A stretch of 64,000 bases of DNA from Streptomyces soli (GTDB lineage: Bacteria; Actinomycetota; Actinomycetes; Streptomycetales; Streptomycetaceae): NCBI RefSeq assembly GCF_003999195.1, contig NZ_RJVR01000285.1, forward strand, positions 1-64,000, in the 5' to 3' direction. The position numbers were made by a program, and so were the translations under genes. Below the pieces are notes generated by a model. The model was not told the DNA's origin and did no database searches. It saw only the letters and a program-made list of their open reading frames with translations. Shown one piece after another: positions 55,944 to 64,000 of the stretch. Each line of letters begins with the position of its first letter. Positions within the stretch are counted from its first letter, which is position 1.

Positions 55944-56698
55944 GCCGGCCGGGGGAAGCCCACGGCGAACCGCCCGCCCACCCGGCGCTGGAACTCCATG
56001 TAGCCGCCCCGGAGCGCGGGCGGGCACGGCAGGTGCAGGGTGGCCGGGGCCCGGACCTCGCGCAGGTCGACCACGAGCGCGTCGTCCGGCAGCCCGGCGA
56101 GCACGGACGCCAGCTCCGGGTCCGAGCCCGCGTCGGACCCGGCGCGGGCCTGCGGCACCGGCGTGCCGCGCAGGTCGGGGCGGTACGACATGACGCGCGA
56201 GGCCTCGGTCAGGCGCTCCAGCAGCAGGCCCTCGTCGTCGGCCGCGCGCAGCGCCGCCAGCCCCGCCCGGGCCAGCGCGGAAACCCAGGCGACCAGGGAC
56301 GGGGCGGCGTAGGCCCACGTCTCGTGGAAGACTCCGGCCGCCGACGCCGCGAACACCCGCCCCCACGCCCCGGTCGTACAGTCCACGTCCACGAACAGCG
56401 CGTCCCCGCCCGCCTCACGGATCAGGTGGGCCGATCCCGGCGGCCCTGTCGCCCACCCGCCCGACGCCAGCCCCCGCTCCGGCGCGAGCCGGTACTCCTC
56501 GCTCTCCGCGATCCGGAACGCCCGCACCCGCCGCGCGAGCTGCCGTACGCCGGCCGGCAAAGGCACGCCCCACGCGTCGATCTCGGCGTCCTTGGCCCCC
56601 GATGCCAGCCGCACCGCTCCCGGGGCGCGTTCGGCGAGCTGCGCCAGTAAGCGCCAGGCGCGGTCGGCGGCCTCGCGCTCGTGGTGTTCGTCGCACAT
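55910..56698 (-). CDS. SMI1/KNR4 (SUKH)-like protein
   Basis: 262 aa, mostly helical and alanine-rich, with DAWGVPLPAGVRQL and HLIREAGGDALFVDVDCTTGAWGRVF patterns that resemble SMI1/KNR4-type proteins, some of which are immunity or adaptor proteins. ATG 56698 (MCDEHHERE) is chosen. No membrane or secretion signals. The function is unknown. Confidence 0.6.
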   Translation of the reverse strand: MCDEHHEREAADRAWRLLAQLAERAPGAVRLASGAKDAEIDAWGVPLPAGVRQLARRVRAFRIAESEEYRLAPERGLASGGWATGPPGSAHLIREAGGDALFVDVDCTTGAWGRVFAASAAGVFHETWAYAAPSLVAWVSALARAGLAALRAADDEGLLLERLTEASRVMSYRPDLRGTPVPQARAGSDAGSDPELASVLAGLPDDALVVDLREVRAPATLHLPCPPALRGGYMEFQRRVGGRFAVGFPRPAQTSRSTTTGA

Positions 56699-56797
56699 TG
56701 CATGCCCCTTCAATCGCCGGGCATCCTTACGCAACGTATTGTGCGGCAACAGAACGTATACAACGTGTCGTTCCCCGGCATGTGCCAGGCTGAGCGC

Positions 56798-57247
56798 ATG
56801 GACATCCCGTTCCTGGACAAGTGGCTCAAGCGGCGCGCGGGGCAGGGCGAAGCCCGCGGTGTGGCCGTGATCGGTCCGATCGCCGACGACCCGCAGGGCG
56901 TGGCGGAGCTGCTGGCGGAGTGCGGGCTGCTGCGTGAGCAGGCTGCGGCCGCAGGCGTCGAACTCGACGACACGGTCGCGTCGTTGGAGCGCCTGGACCA
57001 ACTGCTGCCGCGCTGGCGCGACGACCCGGACGAGGTGCCCTGGCTGGGCAACGACGCCGGTCTCTACCTGGGCACCGTCATCATTCGCACCGTGCCGGGC
57101 GCGGCCTGGCGGGTGTGGCCCAATGGGCAGCCGGTGGTGACGCTCGACTCCGGACGCGAGGTCGATGTCGTCGATATCGGCCACGGCTGGGCCGAGAGCG
57201 GCACGCCGGAGCTGTCGCAGGCCTACGCCGAGGTGTCGGAGGGCTGA
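56798..57247 (+). CDS. DUF6278-like protein
   Basis: 149 aa beginning MDIPFLDKWLKRR, with a C-terminal part of short strands and the dipeptide-rich AWRVWPNGQPVVTLDSGREV. It resembles a small conserved Streptomyces family (DUF6278) of unknown function. An in-frame ATG at 56681 would overlap the divergent gene, so ATG 56798 is preferred. Confidence 0.6.
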   Translation: MDIPFLDKWLKRRAGQGEARGVAVIGPIADDPQGVAELLAECGLLREQAAAAGVELDDTVASLERLDQLLPRWRDDPDEVPWLGNDAGLYLGTVIIRTVPGAAWRVWPNGQPVVTLDSGREVDVVDIGHGWAESGTPELSQAYAEVSEG

Positions 57248-57280
57248 GGTCCGCCGGACAGGGCCTGAACCCTGGCGCGC

Positions 57281-58174
57281 TCAGATCACTCGTTCGGCAC
57301 CGTCCCTCAAGGCATCGAAGTACCGCTCGAAGCCGACGGCGAACGTGGCCGGCGGGGTCGGCGAGAACCGGTAGACGAGCGACGCGTGCGGGTCGCTGCG
57401 CGCGCCGATGACCGCCACGAACGACGTGTCGTCCAGCCGGATCATCCGCCAGACCGGCGGCGTCCGGTAGCGGTAGACCTCCAGCTTCAGCGTGCCCTCC
57501 TCGGCCAGCTCGCCGAGCAGTTCCTCCGCGAACCGCAGACTCGCCGAGAAGAAGCGGGCCGTCTCGCCGACCTCCTCGGCGATCCGGGACACGGCCGGGC
57601 TCTCGTGGTGCAGCACCATGACCCGAACCCTCGGCACGCATTCACGGTCCGGGCGCGTCAGGGCCCTCCGCAGCAGCGAATCGCCCATCGCGACCATGCC
57701 CAGGGCCCGTACGGCGATCACATCCGCCGACCGGGCGTTCTCCGCCGCCTGCCGGATCTCCGTCATCGCCTCGGCCTTCGTACGCGACACGGCCGCGACC
57801 TGCGGATGCTGCAGCAGATCCAGCGGCCCGGACTGGCTGAACCGGATCGGCGCGAGCCCCATCAGCAGTCGCGCCTCGTCAGGCATACGCAGGCCGGCCG
57901 CGATCCGTTCAAAGACGTCGATCCGCACCACCACTCGCCGGTTGCGGACGATTTCGTTGACCCGCCCCTGTAACAGCCCGGTGGCGGCCGCGATTCTTGA
58001 CTGGCTGGCCCCGCCGTACTGCTGGGCGAAGCGCAGGATCGCGCCCGCGTCGCGACCGCGCAGCGCCTCACGTATCTCCTCCCGCTGCCAGGCCCAGTCG
58101 GGCATCTCCACGAAATCCCCGGAAGGCGGAGAAGGGGGAGAAAGGGGAGAAGACGGAGATGCTGGACCAGACAT
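57281..58174 (-). CDS. Helix-turn-helix transcriptional regulator
   Basis: 297 aa. After a serine/proline-rich leader the XRE-type helix-turn-helix covers about residues 40-90 (GGASQSRIAAATGLLQGRVN), followed by a ligand or partner domain of about 190 residues. It is divergent from an anti-sigma-type ATPase gene, an arrangement common in Streptomyces for small regulatory pairs. ATG 58174 is chosen; longer in-frame starts reach into the intergenic region. Confidence 0.8.
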   Translation of the reverse strand: MSGPASPSSPLSPPSPPSGDFVEMPDWAWQREEIREALRGRDAGAILRFAQQYGGASQSRIAAATGLLQGRVNEIVRNRRVVVRIDVFERIAAGLRMPDEARLLMGLAPIRFSQSGPLDLLQHPQVAAVSRTKAEAMTEIRQAAENARSADVIAVRALGMVAMGDSLLRRALTRPDRECVPRVRVMVLHHESPAVSRIAEEVGETARFFSASLRFAEELLGELAEEGTLKLEVYRYRTPPVWRMIRLDDTSFVAVIGARSDPHASLVYRFSPTPPATFAVGFERYFDALRDGAERVI

Positions 58175-58316
58175 GGGTGAACTCTCCCGCCCGCGCAGAC
58201 GGCCCCCAGTCGAGTTACCAGGGGGTATATCGCAGTGAGAATAGCGCGGGGGTATCGCATTCACAGGGTCTTCACGAGATGCTCAGCGCCACCTTCCCCA
58301 CAAATGAGGTGGACAT

Positions 58317-58838
58317 ATGCGTGAAAACCTGGCTGCTCAGGCACCAATCCATCGAGATACCGGTGAGGCGCCCAGCGACGAAATACCCCGGAATACCGCG
58401 CCCGAACCGGCCGAACATGCACAACCCGTCGAACCCGTGGATTGCCCGCCGACGACCCTGCTCGTCGGCGAAGTCTTCCTCCCCTGCGACGAGCACGCCC
58501 CGCGCCAGGCCCGCCGCATCCTCGACGCGACCCTGGACGTGTGGGGCCTCAGCCACCTGATGGAAACGGCGAGCGTGGTGCTGGCCGAACTGGTCACCAA
58601 TGCCGTACGACACGCGGGCGGCCGCCAGATCGGTCTGACGCTGTGGCGCAGACTGACCCTTGTGCACATCTCGGTGCGCGACTGCTCGCGCTCGCTGCCC
58701 TGCCTGATCCTCACCGGACCGTTCCCCACCACGGCCGAGAGCAGCCGCGGGCTTCAGCTGGTCTCCGCGTACACCTTCCGCTGGGGTACGGAACTCCTCC
58801 CGGGCGGCAAGCGTGTCTGGGCTGAGATCGCGGTCTGA
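58317..58838 (+). CDS. Anti-sigma-factor-type ATP-binding protein
   Basis: 173 aa with a HATPase_c_2 (RsbW/SpoIIAB-like) domain: the N-box VVLAELVTNAVRHAGG near residue 88 and a G-box (SRGLQLVSAYT) near residue 145. Such Streptomyces proteins often work with a divergent HTH regulator like the one next door. About 45 polar residues precede the domain. Confidence 0.85.
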   Translation: MRENLAAQAPIHRDTGEAPSDEIPRNTAPEPAEHAQPVEPVDCPPTTLLVGEVFLPCDEHAPRQARRILDATLDVWGLSHLMETASVVLAELVTNAVRHAGGRQIGLTLWRRLTLVHISVRDCSRSLPCLILTGPFPTTAESSRGLQLVSAYTFRWGTELLPGGKRVWAEIAV

Positions 58839-58867
58839 CGGACCGTCCGGCGGTGCATGATGTCGGC

Positions 58868-59119
58868 ATGGACTCCCTGCAGCAGATGCCCAACATCGGA
58901 GCGATCCTCGCAGAGCGCCTGCGCCGCGCCGGTGTGACGGACGCCGACGAGCTGCGCCGCCTCGGCGCCGGCCGGGCCTTCGAGAAGATCCGGGCGGATC
59001 TCCCGGAGGAAGCCTGCACGCACACCCTGCTCGCCCTGGAGGGCGCCATCCGCGGAACCCGGTGGACCGCCATCCCCAAGCCGGAACGGGACACCCTCGT
59101 CGACCGCGTCCTTGGCTGA
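58868..59119 (+). CDS. TfoX C-terminal domain protein
   Basis: 83 aa, all helical, containing the helix-hairpin-helix-like LQQMPNIGAILAERLRRAGV pattern of the TfoX/Sxy C-terminal domain. The N-terminal TfoX domain is absent, as in many stand-alone actinomycete homologues. ATG 58868 assumed; an upstream in-frame ATG at 58853 exists. Function unknown; DNA-linked regulation is possible. Confidence 0.75.
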   Translation: MDSLQQMPNIGAILAERLRRAGVTDADELRRLGAGRAFEKIRADLPEEACTHTLLALEGAIRGTRWTAIPKPERDTLVDRVLG

Positions 59120-59268
59120 CGGACTTCCTGGGCATAAACCTCCCTTGACCAGGCGCATACGGTACTCACAGGGTCAGCACAGTGCGGGCATGGGCGGATG
59201 GGATTGGCTCGTGGGACACCTGATATCCGGGCGTCGCGTGCGCCGGACCTTTGAGGAGCTACTGACCC

Positions 59269-59610
59269 ATGACTCGTGTCCTGAGGACTCGCCGCCGGAC
59301 GGTTCCCGCCGCCGTCGCACTACTGGCTGCCTCGACGCTGTTGCTGGCTGGCTGTGGCTCGGGCTCCTCGTCCAGCAGCAGCAGCGGAAGCCAGCCGAGC
59401 AGCACCGCCTGTCCGAGCGGCCGCCCCGGCGGCGGCTTCGGCGGATCGGGCCGGCCCTCCGGTATGCCGAGCGGTAGGCCGTCCGGCATGCCGAGCGGCC
59501 GGCCGTCGGGGATGCCCTCGGGCAGGCCCTCCGGTGGCTTCGGCGGCCGCGGCGGCTGCGGTGGCTTCGGCGGCCAGGGCAGCGCGGCGCCGCAGCCCTC
59601 CAGCTCCTGA
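59269..59610 (+). CDS. Gly/Pro/Ser-repeat lipoprotein
   Basis: 113 aa. A lipoprotein signal peptide ends in the lipobox LLAGC (Cys near residue 29), followed by a serine tract and then a low-complexity tail of PSGRPSGM repeats and glycine-rich GGFGG blocks. It is probably anchored outside the membrane. The repeated DNA (about 24-bp units at 59450-59540) could vary in number between strains. Function unknown. Confidence 0.75.
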   Translation: MTRVLRTRRRTVPAAVALLAASTLLLAGCGSGSSSSSSSGSQPSSTACPSGRPGGGFGGSGRPSGMPSGRPSGMPSGRPSGMPSGRPSGGFGGRGGCGGFGGQGSAAPQPSSS

Positions 59611-59622
59611 GTCCTGCGCCCT

Positions 59623-59675
59623 GAGCGGGTGAGCGGGGCCCCGGGTCGGTGACCCGGGGCCCCGCTCACCCGCTC
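59623..59675. terminator. Very strong terminator after the lipoprotein gene
   Basis: A perfect 25-bp stem, 59623-59647 with 59651-59675, with a 3-nt loop. Confidence 0.9.
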
Positions 59676-59799
59676 ACCGGCACCGACAGCGTGGACGGAT
59701 CGCCGGCCGGGGACGTGAAGGCGATCGTCGACAGCGCCGGATTGCGCTCGATGTACAGCGGGTCGACGGTGTCGATCACCAGCGCCAGCCTGGGGGTAA
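59666..59799 (-). pseudogene. C-terminal scrap of a CocE/NonD-type hydrolase
   Basis: The minus-strand frame reads RLALVIDTVDPLYIERNPAL and ends TSPAGDPSTLSVPVSG, the usual last 45 residues of CocE/NonD X-Pro dipeptidyl-peptidase-like hydrolases. Upstream the similarity stops abruptly near 59799. The rest of the gene is missing. Confidence 0.55.
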
Positions 59800-59800
59800 T

Positions 59801-59823
59801 ACTCGTGAGTGTTACGCACGAGT
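59801..59823. promoter_or_regulatory. Inverted repeat upstream of the SGNH hydrolase
   Basis: ACTCGTG (59801-59807) and CACGAGT (59817-59823) form a perfect 7-bp inverted repeat with a 9-bp spacer, in AT-richer DNA about 125 bp before the gene. Possible repressor site. Confidence 0.4.
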
Positions 59824-59949
59824 AACGATTGGTCGATCGCCTTGAAAGAACGTCAGTCCGTTGACTCAACTGTCGTCCCGGCCATTGACACCCGCCCCGC
59901 GTGCACTGAATCTGAGCACGTCAATGTCGACACAGGGGGAGGATCACAG

Positions 59950-60837
59950 ATGCGCAGACGCACACTGGTCCGGGGGGTCGCCGCACTCGGCGCCACCGTC
60001 GCACTCACCGCAGGCAGTGCCATTCCGGCCGCCGCCCACGACCACGGTCCGGGCGGCGGCCGCAGTTATGTCGCCCTCGGCGACTCGTATACGGCCGGAC
60101 CGCTCATCCCGGTACAGACGGACGCCAACTGCCTTCGCTCCAGCAGCAACTACCCGTCGCTCGTCGTGCAGCGGCTGGCCCGCGCCACCCTGACCGATGT
60201 GAGCTGCAGTGGCGCCACCACGAAGGAGATGTGGCAGGCGCAGGGCACCAACCCGCCGCAGCTCGACGCCGTCACCAGGGCGACCGACCTCGTCACGCTC
60301 CAGATCGGCGGCAACGACGTCGGTTTCGGCAGCATCATCGCCACCTGCGCCGGCGTCGCCGCCACCGACCCGACCGGCAGCCCGTGCCGGGCGCACTACA
60401 ACGCGAGCGGAACGGACCAGCTCCAGACCAACATCCGCGACACCGCCCCCAAGGTCGCGGCTGTCCTCGCCGGCATCCACAAGCGTGCCCCGCACGCCCG
60501 CGTCGTCGTGGTCGGCTACCCGGACCTGCTGCCCGACAGCGGCGTCGGTTGCCGTCCCTCGGTGCCCTTCGCCGACGGCGACTTCGCCTATCTCCGCGAC
60601 ACCGAGAAGGGGGTCAACGCCATGCTCGCCCGTCAGGCGCGGGCCGCCCACGCGACGTACGTCGACACCTACACCCCGACCATCGGCCACGACATGTGCC
60701 AGACCCCCGGCGTCCGCTGGATCGAGCCGCTGACCCCGGCCTCGCCCGCCGCCCCCGCACACCCCAACGCCCTGGGGGAGCAGGCCATGGCGGCCGCCGT
60801 CCTCGACCGGCTCTGCGTCAGGCAGCCGGCCGGCTGA
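59950..60837 (+). CDS. Secreted SGNH-family esterase/lipase
   Basis: 295 aa. A Tat/Sec-type signal peptide (MRRRTLVRGVAALGATVAL, cleavage near AAAHD) is followed by block I GDSYTAG near residue 45, block III GGNDVGFG near residue 120, and the C-terminal His in APAHPNALGEQ near residue 275. It resembles secreted Streptomyces SGNH lipases. The 3' end overlaps the convergent LtrA gene by 20 bp. Confidence 0.92.
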   Translation: MRRRTLVRGVAALGATVALTAGSAIPAAAHDHGPGGGRSYVALGDSYTAGPLIPVQTDANCLRSSSNYPSLVVQRLARATLTDVSCSGATTKEMWQAQGTNPPQLDAVTRATDLVTLQIGGNDVGFGSIIATCAGVAATDPTGSPCRAHYNASGTDQLQTNIRDTAPKVAAVLAGIHKRAPHARVVVVGYPDLLPDSGVGCRPSVPFADGDFAYLRDTEKGVNAMLARQARAAHATYVDTYTPTIGHDMCQTPGVRWIEPLTPASPAAPAHPNALGEQAMAAAVLDRLCVRQPAG

Positions 60838-61990
60838 CCACCACCGATGCCGCCCCCAGGGCCGCGAGGACCAGCCCGGTGGCGAGCACGGGGATGGCGG
60901 TGAAGGTCACGGCCAGCACCAGCGCCGCCGCGCCCGGCGACAGCAGGTTGTGGGCGAGGGGCACATGGTGCGGCCTGATGTGCAGGACGTACAGCACGAG
61001 CAGGAACACCGCGACCGGCACCGTCACGGTGGCCCCCGCCGCGGCGTGCGAGATATGGGCGTGGTGCGTGGCGTAGTCGATGTTGACTGCCAGCCCCGCA
61101 CCCACGGCCGCTGCTGAGGCGAAGATCAGGTAGTGGCCGTAACCCCAGGGGATGCTGGCCCGGTTGGAGGTCAGGAACTGGGCGGCGGGCTTCGCGAAGT
61201 ACAGCCACCAGATGGAAAAGACGATCAGCAGCCCGCCGCCGGCCACGCTGAACAGCGCGAGCGGCGTCTCCCGCAGGTCGATCGCCTGCTGCACCGCCAA
61301 CGTCGCCGCGAGCACCGACTCGCCCAGGACGATGAGGGTGAACAGGCTATAGCGCTCGGCGATGTGATGCGGATGCCAGGGAGTCCGGCCGGCGGCCTCG
61401 GACCAGATGGGGACGCAGAGGTCCAGGAGTCCCAGCACCGCGAAGGTGGCGGCCTGCCACGAGTGGGGCAGGAAGAGCCAGCCGGTCCAGGCGCACTGGA
61501 TGGCGATGATTCCGAGGGCGTAGCGCAGGGCCGTCGCGCGCCCCTGCGGATGGGAGTGCGCCGCCCGCAGCCACTGCGAGACCAGCCCGGTCCGCATGAT
61601 GATGTAGCCGGTCACCGGCAGCGTGAAGTCATGCGCGGTGAAGGCGCGGGGGACCCCGGCGGCCAAAATCAGGATGCCGGTGATCTGGACGAACGTGGTC
61701 AGCCGGTACGGGACGTCGTCGATGTCGTACGCGGACGCGAACCACGTGAAGCCCATCCAGGCCCACCAGATCGCGAAGAACACCATCACGTAACTGGCCA
61801 CCCCGGTCGAGGCGTGGTCCCCGGACAGCGCGTGGTGCAGCTGGGCCCCCACCTGGGCCACGGCGACCACGAAGCACAGGTCGAAGAGCAGCTCCAACGG
61901 CGTGGCCGCGCGATGCGGCTCCGCGGGGTCGCGGGCCGTCATCGGGCGCAGCCAGGGGGTTCTCGCGGCGGTGGTGTTCTGTTGGCTCAC
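60818..61990 (-). CDS. Low temperature requirement A (LtrA) family membrane protein
   Basis: 390 aa with about ten membrane segments. It starts with the LtrA signature ELLFDLCFVVAVAQVG near residue 33, then FFAIWWAWMGFTWFASAYD. LtrA proteins are widespread in actinomycetes; their transport role is not settled. The gene runs 4 bp from the next minus-strand gene, so the two may be co-transcribed. Confidence 0.9.
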   Translation of the reverse strand: MSQQNTTAARTPWLRPMTARDPAEPHRAATPLELLFDLCFVVAVAQVGAQLHHALSGDHASTGVASYVMVFFAIWWAWMGFTWFASAYDIDDVPYRLTTFVQITGILILAAGVPRAFTAHDFTLPVTGYIIMRTGLVSQWLRAAHSHPQGRATALRYALGIIAIQCAWTGWLFLPHSWQAATFAVLGLLDLCVPIWSEAAGRTPWHPHHIAERYSLFTLIVLGESVLAATLAVQQAIDLRETPLALFSVAGGGLLIVFSIWWLYFAKPAAQFLTSNRASIPWGYGHYLIFASAAAVGAGLAVNIDYATHHAHISHAAAGATVTVPVAVFLLVLYVLHIRPHHVPLAHNLLSPGAAALVLAVTFTAIPVLATGLVLAALGAASVVVSRPAA

Positions 61991-61994
61991 GCCG

Positions 61995-62744
61995 TCATTC
62001 TGCCGTTATGGCTGCCGGACGGCTGTTCGGTGTCGATGCCGCCCGGGTGACGTCGGCGACGACCTCCACGACATCGGGACCGTACGCCTGCGAATTGACC
62101 ACCTTCAGCAGCAGGCAGAAGGAGCCGTCCAGCCCGTACTTGCGGGCCAGGCGGGGGTAGTGGCGGGCCAGGTAGCGCACGGCCGCCTGGTTGGTGATCG
62201 CGGTCTGGCCGGAGGAGAGGAAGACCGGGCGGCTGTTCCCGGTGTTCTCGTCGGCGGCGATGCGGGCCAGGAGTATGTACTCCACCGAGCCCTTGTCCAG
62301 GCGGTAGGTCTCGCCGTCGATGGTGAAGGCGCCCCGGTCCGGGCCGATGCTGTCGGGGTTGACCTCGACGCCGGGGAGCATGGAGCGAAGATGGGCCGCC
62401 ATGCGCTGGTTGGACACCGGGCCTCCGATGCAGAACTCCGTACGCGCCCCGAAGCCCTGCCACGCCGTGTCGTGCGGCAGGATCTCGGCGTGCGCCCGGC
62501 AGTCCTTGATCAGCGCCGCCAGTTCGATCAGCGCGAAGACGTCGTGCCGCGCCACGCTCCACTCCCGTGCGCCCGGGTCGCGGTTGACCACCAGCAGGCA
62601 CTCGGAGCCGGTGGGCAGCCCGAAGAAGCGCTGCTGGCGGCGGAGTTTGCGGCGCCACAGGTAGGTGCGGACGAACCAGCCCAGCGCTGCGCTGATGGCG
62701 CTGGCGGCCAGGCCCAGGATGATGTTGCGGACGTCGTCGCTCAT
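61995..62744 (-). CDS. Membrane-anchored conserved actinomycete protein, unknown function
   Basis: 249 aa. One N-terminal membrane segment (ILGLAASAISAALGWFVRTYLW) is followed by a cytoplasmic basic stretch (RRKLRRQQR) and a soluble domain of about 200 residues containing FCIGGPVSNQRMAAHLR. I do not recognise a catalytic motif. It sits directly upstream of ltrA on the same strand. Confidence 0.7.
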   Translation of the reverse strand: MSDDVRNIILGLAASAISAALGWFVRTYLWRRKLRRQQRFFGLPTGSECLLVVNRDPGAREWSVARHDVFALIELAALIKDCRAHAEILPHDTAWQGFGARTEFCIGGPVSNQRMAAHLRSMLPGVEVNPDSIGPDRGAFTIDGETYRLDKGSVEYILLARIAADENTGNSRPVFLSSGQTAITNQAAVRYLARHYPRLARKYGLDGSFCLLLKVVNSQAYGPDVVEVVADVTRAASTPNSRPAAITAE

Positions 62745-62850
62745 GAGCGCGAATCGTAGCGGCGACGTTCGAGGTGATGTGTTCCTGACGGAGGAGACGA
62801 ATCCCGTTAGGCTGCGCAGACGGTCGCGGTCGTCCAGTGGAGGTCCCCGT

Positions 62851-64000
62851 ATGCGTCGTCGCCATGTCTCGCTGCTCGCCGTCAGTGCGGCCCTGATTTC
62901 GGTCGGCGCGGCGCCCCCGAACCAGGCCGCGCCCTCGACACCGGCGAAGGTCCCGGTGGCCGTCGGCTACGGCGGCGCCGTCGCGAGCGTGGACGCCGAC
63001 GCGTCGGCCGCCGGCATCGAGGTGCTGCGGCAGGGCGGCAACGCGGTCGACGCCGCCGTGGCCACCGCCGCCGCGCTCGGCGTCACCGAGCCGTACTCCT
63101 CGGGCATCGGCGGTGGCGGCTACTTCGTCTACTACAACGCCCGCACCCACAAGGTCTCCACGATCGACGGCCGCGAGACCGCCCCCGCCAGCGCCACCGA
63201 CCAGCTCTTCGTCGAGAACGGCCAGGCCATCCCCTTCGACGCCGCCGTCACCAGCGGCCTGAGCGTCGGGGTCCCCGGCACGCCCGCCACTTGGTCGAGA
63301 GCCCTCAACACCTGGGGCTCCGAGTCCCTCAAGACGGTCCTGCGGCCCGCCGAGCGCATCGCCCGCGACGGCTTCACCGTGGACGGCACCTTCCGCAGCC
63401 AGACGCAGTCCAACCAGGCCCGCTTCGCCGACTTCCCCGACACCGCCAAGCTCTTCCTCCCCGGCGGCGAACTCCCGGTCGTCGGCTCCACCTTCACCAA
63501 CCCCGACCTCGCCACTACGTACGAGGAGCTGGGCAAGAAGGGCGTCAAGGCCGTCTACGCCGGCGACATCGGCGCCGACATCGTCAAGACCGTCCGCAAC
63601 CCGCCCGTCGACCCGGCCTCGAGCCGCGTCGTACGCACCGGGGACCTCACCGCCGCCGACCTCAAGGCGTACCGGGCGAAGCAGCAGGCCCCGACCAAGG
63701 TCTCCTACCGTGGCCGGGACGTCTACGGCATCGCCCCCTCGTCCTCGGGCGGCACCACCGTCGGCGAGGCCCTCAACATCCTCGAGGGCACGGACCTCTC
63801 CAAGCTCACCGACGCCCAGTACCTCCACCGCTACCTCGAGGCCAGCCGCATCGCCTTCGCCGACCGGGGCCGCTGGGTCGGCGACCCCGCGTACGAGAAG
63901 GTCCCGACCGCCGGGCTGCTCTCCCAGTCGTACGCCGACTCGCGCGCCTGCCTGATCAAGGACGACGCCGTCCTGACCAGCCCGCTGGCCCCCGGCGATC
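62851..64000 (+). CDS. ggt: Gamma-glutamyltransferase, cut by the window end
   Basis: The first 383 codons of an enzyme usually of about 580-610 aa; it runs off the right edge. A signal peptide (residues 1 to about 27) precedes the GGT large-subunit pattern: RQGGNAVDAAVATAAALGV, then GIGGGGYFVYYN, RETAPASA and GVPGTPATW. The autoprocessing Thr and small subunit lie beyond the window. It transfers or hydrolyses the gamma-glutamyl group of glutathione-like peptides outside the membrane. The start follows GTGGAGG. Confidence 0.93.
   Translation, partial: MRRRHVSLLAVSAALISVGAAPPNQAAPSTPAKVPVAVGYGGAVASVDADASAAGIEVLRQGGNAVDAAVATAAALGVTEPYSSGIGGGGYFVYYNARTHKVSTIDGRETAPASATDQLFVENGQAIPFDAAVTSGLSVGVPGTPATWSRALNTWGSESLKTVLRPAERIARDGFTVDGTFRSQTQSNQARFADFPDTAKLFLPGGELPVVGSTFTNPDLATTYEELGKKGVKAVYAGDIGADIVKTVRNPPVDPASSRVVRTGDLTAADLKAYRAKQQAPTKVSYRGRDVYGIAPSSSGGTTVGEALNILEGTDLSKLTDAQYLHRYLEASRIAFADRGRWVGDPAYEKVPTAGLLSQSYADSRACLIKDDAVLTSPLAPGD

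Noticed and set aside
55910-57184. Extending the SMI1-like gene upstream to 57184.
   Set aside because: The extension would lie opposite the DUF6278-like gene and its start is not supported; ATG 56698 fits better.

Overview
The window is high-GC DNA (roughly 70-73% by eye) with codon use, overlapping ATGA/GTGA starts and gene families typical of Streptomyces or a close actinomycete. Almost all of it, about 1.6-52.8 kb, is one biosynthetic gene cluster for an aromatic (type II) polyketide. Conserved chromosomal genes lie on both sides.

Left edge (1-1.55 kb): two truncated transporter remnants (an ABC exporter and an EamA-type permease) abut each other and run into the RNase P RNA gene (rnpB). 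Regulatory block (1.6-8.7 kb): a HAD-like protein and an SDR, two gamma-butyrolactone-receptor-type TetR regulators, an AfsA-type butyrolactone synthase and two SARP activators. Seven short AT-rich elements resembling the autoregulatory (ARE) operators of ArpA/ScbR receptors lie between them. The suggested logic is butyrolactone signal -> receptors -> SARPs -> biosynthetic operons. Tandem heptamers with about 11-bp spacing, the usual form of SARP binding sites, precede at least four biosynthetic operons.

Supply and early block (8.8-16 kb): type II thioesterase, the only ACP, a didomain aromatase/cyclase, an acyl-CoA dehydrogenase-like protein, a phosphopantetheinyl transferase, a DUF6059-like small protein, and acyl-CoA carboxylase beta and epsilon subunits. 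Oxidative tailoring block (16-33 kb): lipocalin-like protein, BBE-type flavoprotein oxidase, SDR, P450 plus ferredoxin, tandem-GNAT protein, four class A FAD monooxygenases, MarR regulator, quinone-oxidoreductase-like enzyme, DHA2 exporter and O-methyltransferase. Core block (33-42 kb): DUF1772 (anthrone-oxygenase-like), nitroreductase-like protein, AsnB-type amidotransferase, TcmI-type cyclase, cupin, KS-alpha, KS-beta, a cyclase-ketoreductase fusion, a second ketoreductase and two ABM monooxygenases. Sugar and export block (42-52.8 kb): RmlB, DHA2 exporter, NmrA-like reductase, glycosyltransferase, RmlA, NDP-hexose 2,3-dehydratase, 3,5/5-epimerase, 3-ketoreductase and a POT-family transporter.

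Taken together (TcmI-type cyclase, cupin, two ABM proteins, ketoreductases, AsnB-type amide synthetase, many flavin monooxygenases), the product is probably a pentangular polyphenol or polycyclic xanthone carrying an amide-derived (isoquinolone-type) ring and a 2,6-dideoxysugar, probably of L configuration. This is inference from families; the compound cannot be named from sequence. Three oddities stand out. The ACP is about 27 kb from the ketosynthases. The amidotransferase lacks the N-terminal Cys nucleophile. The fused ketoreductase shares an exact 87-bp repeat with its free-standing neighbour.

Right flank (52.9-64 kb): an HNH-nuclease-like remnant, then ordinary chromosomal genes: pcaL-type fusion, MBL-fold hydrolase, exonuclease III, SMI1/KNR4-like and DUF6278-like proteins, an HTH regulator, an anti-sigma-type ATPase, a TfoX C-domain protein, a lipoprotein, an SGNH esterase, LtrA, a membrane-anchored protein of unknown function and a gamma-glutamyltransferase cut by the window end.
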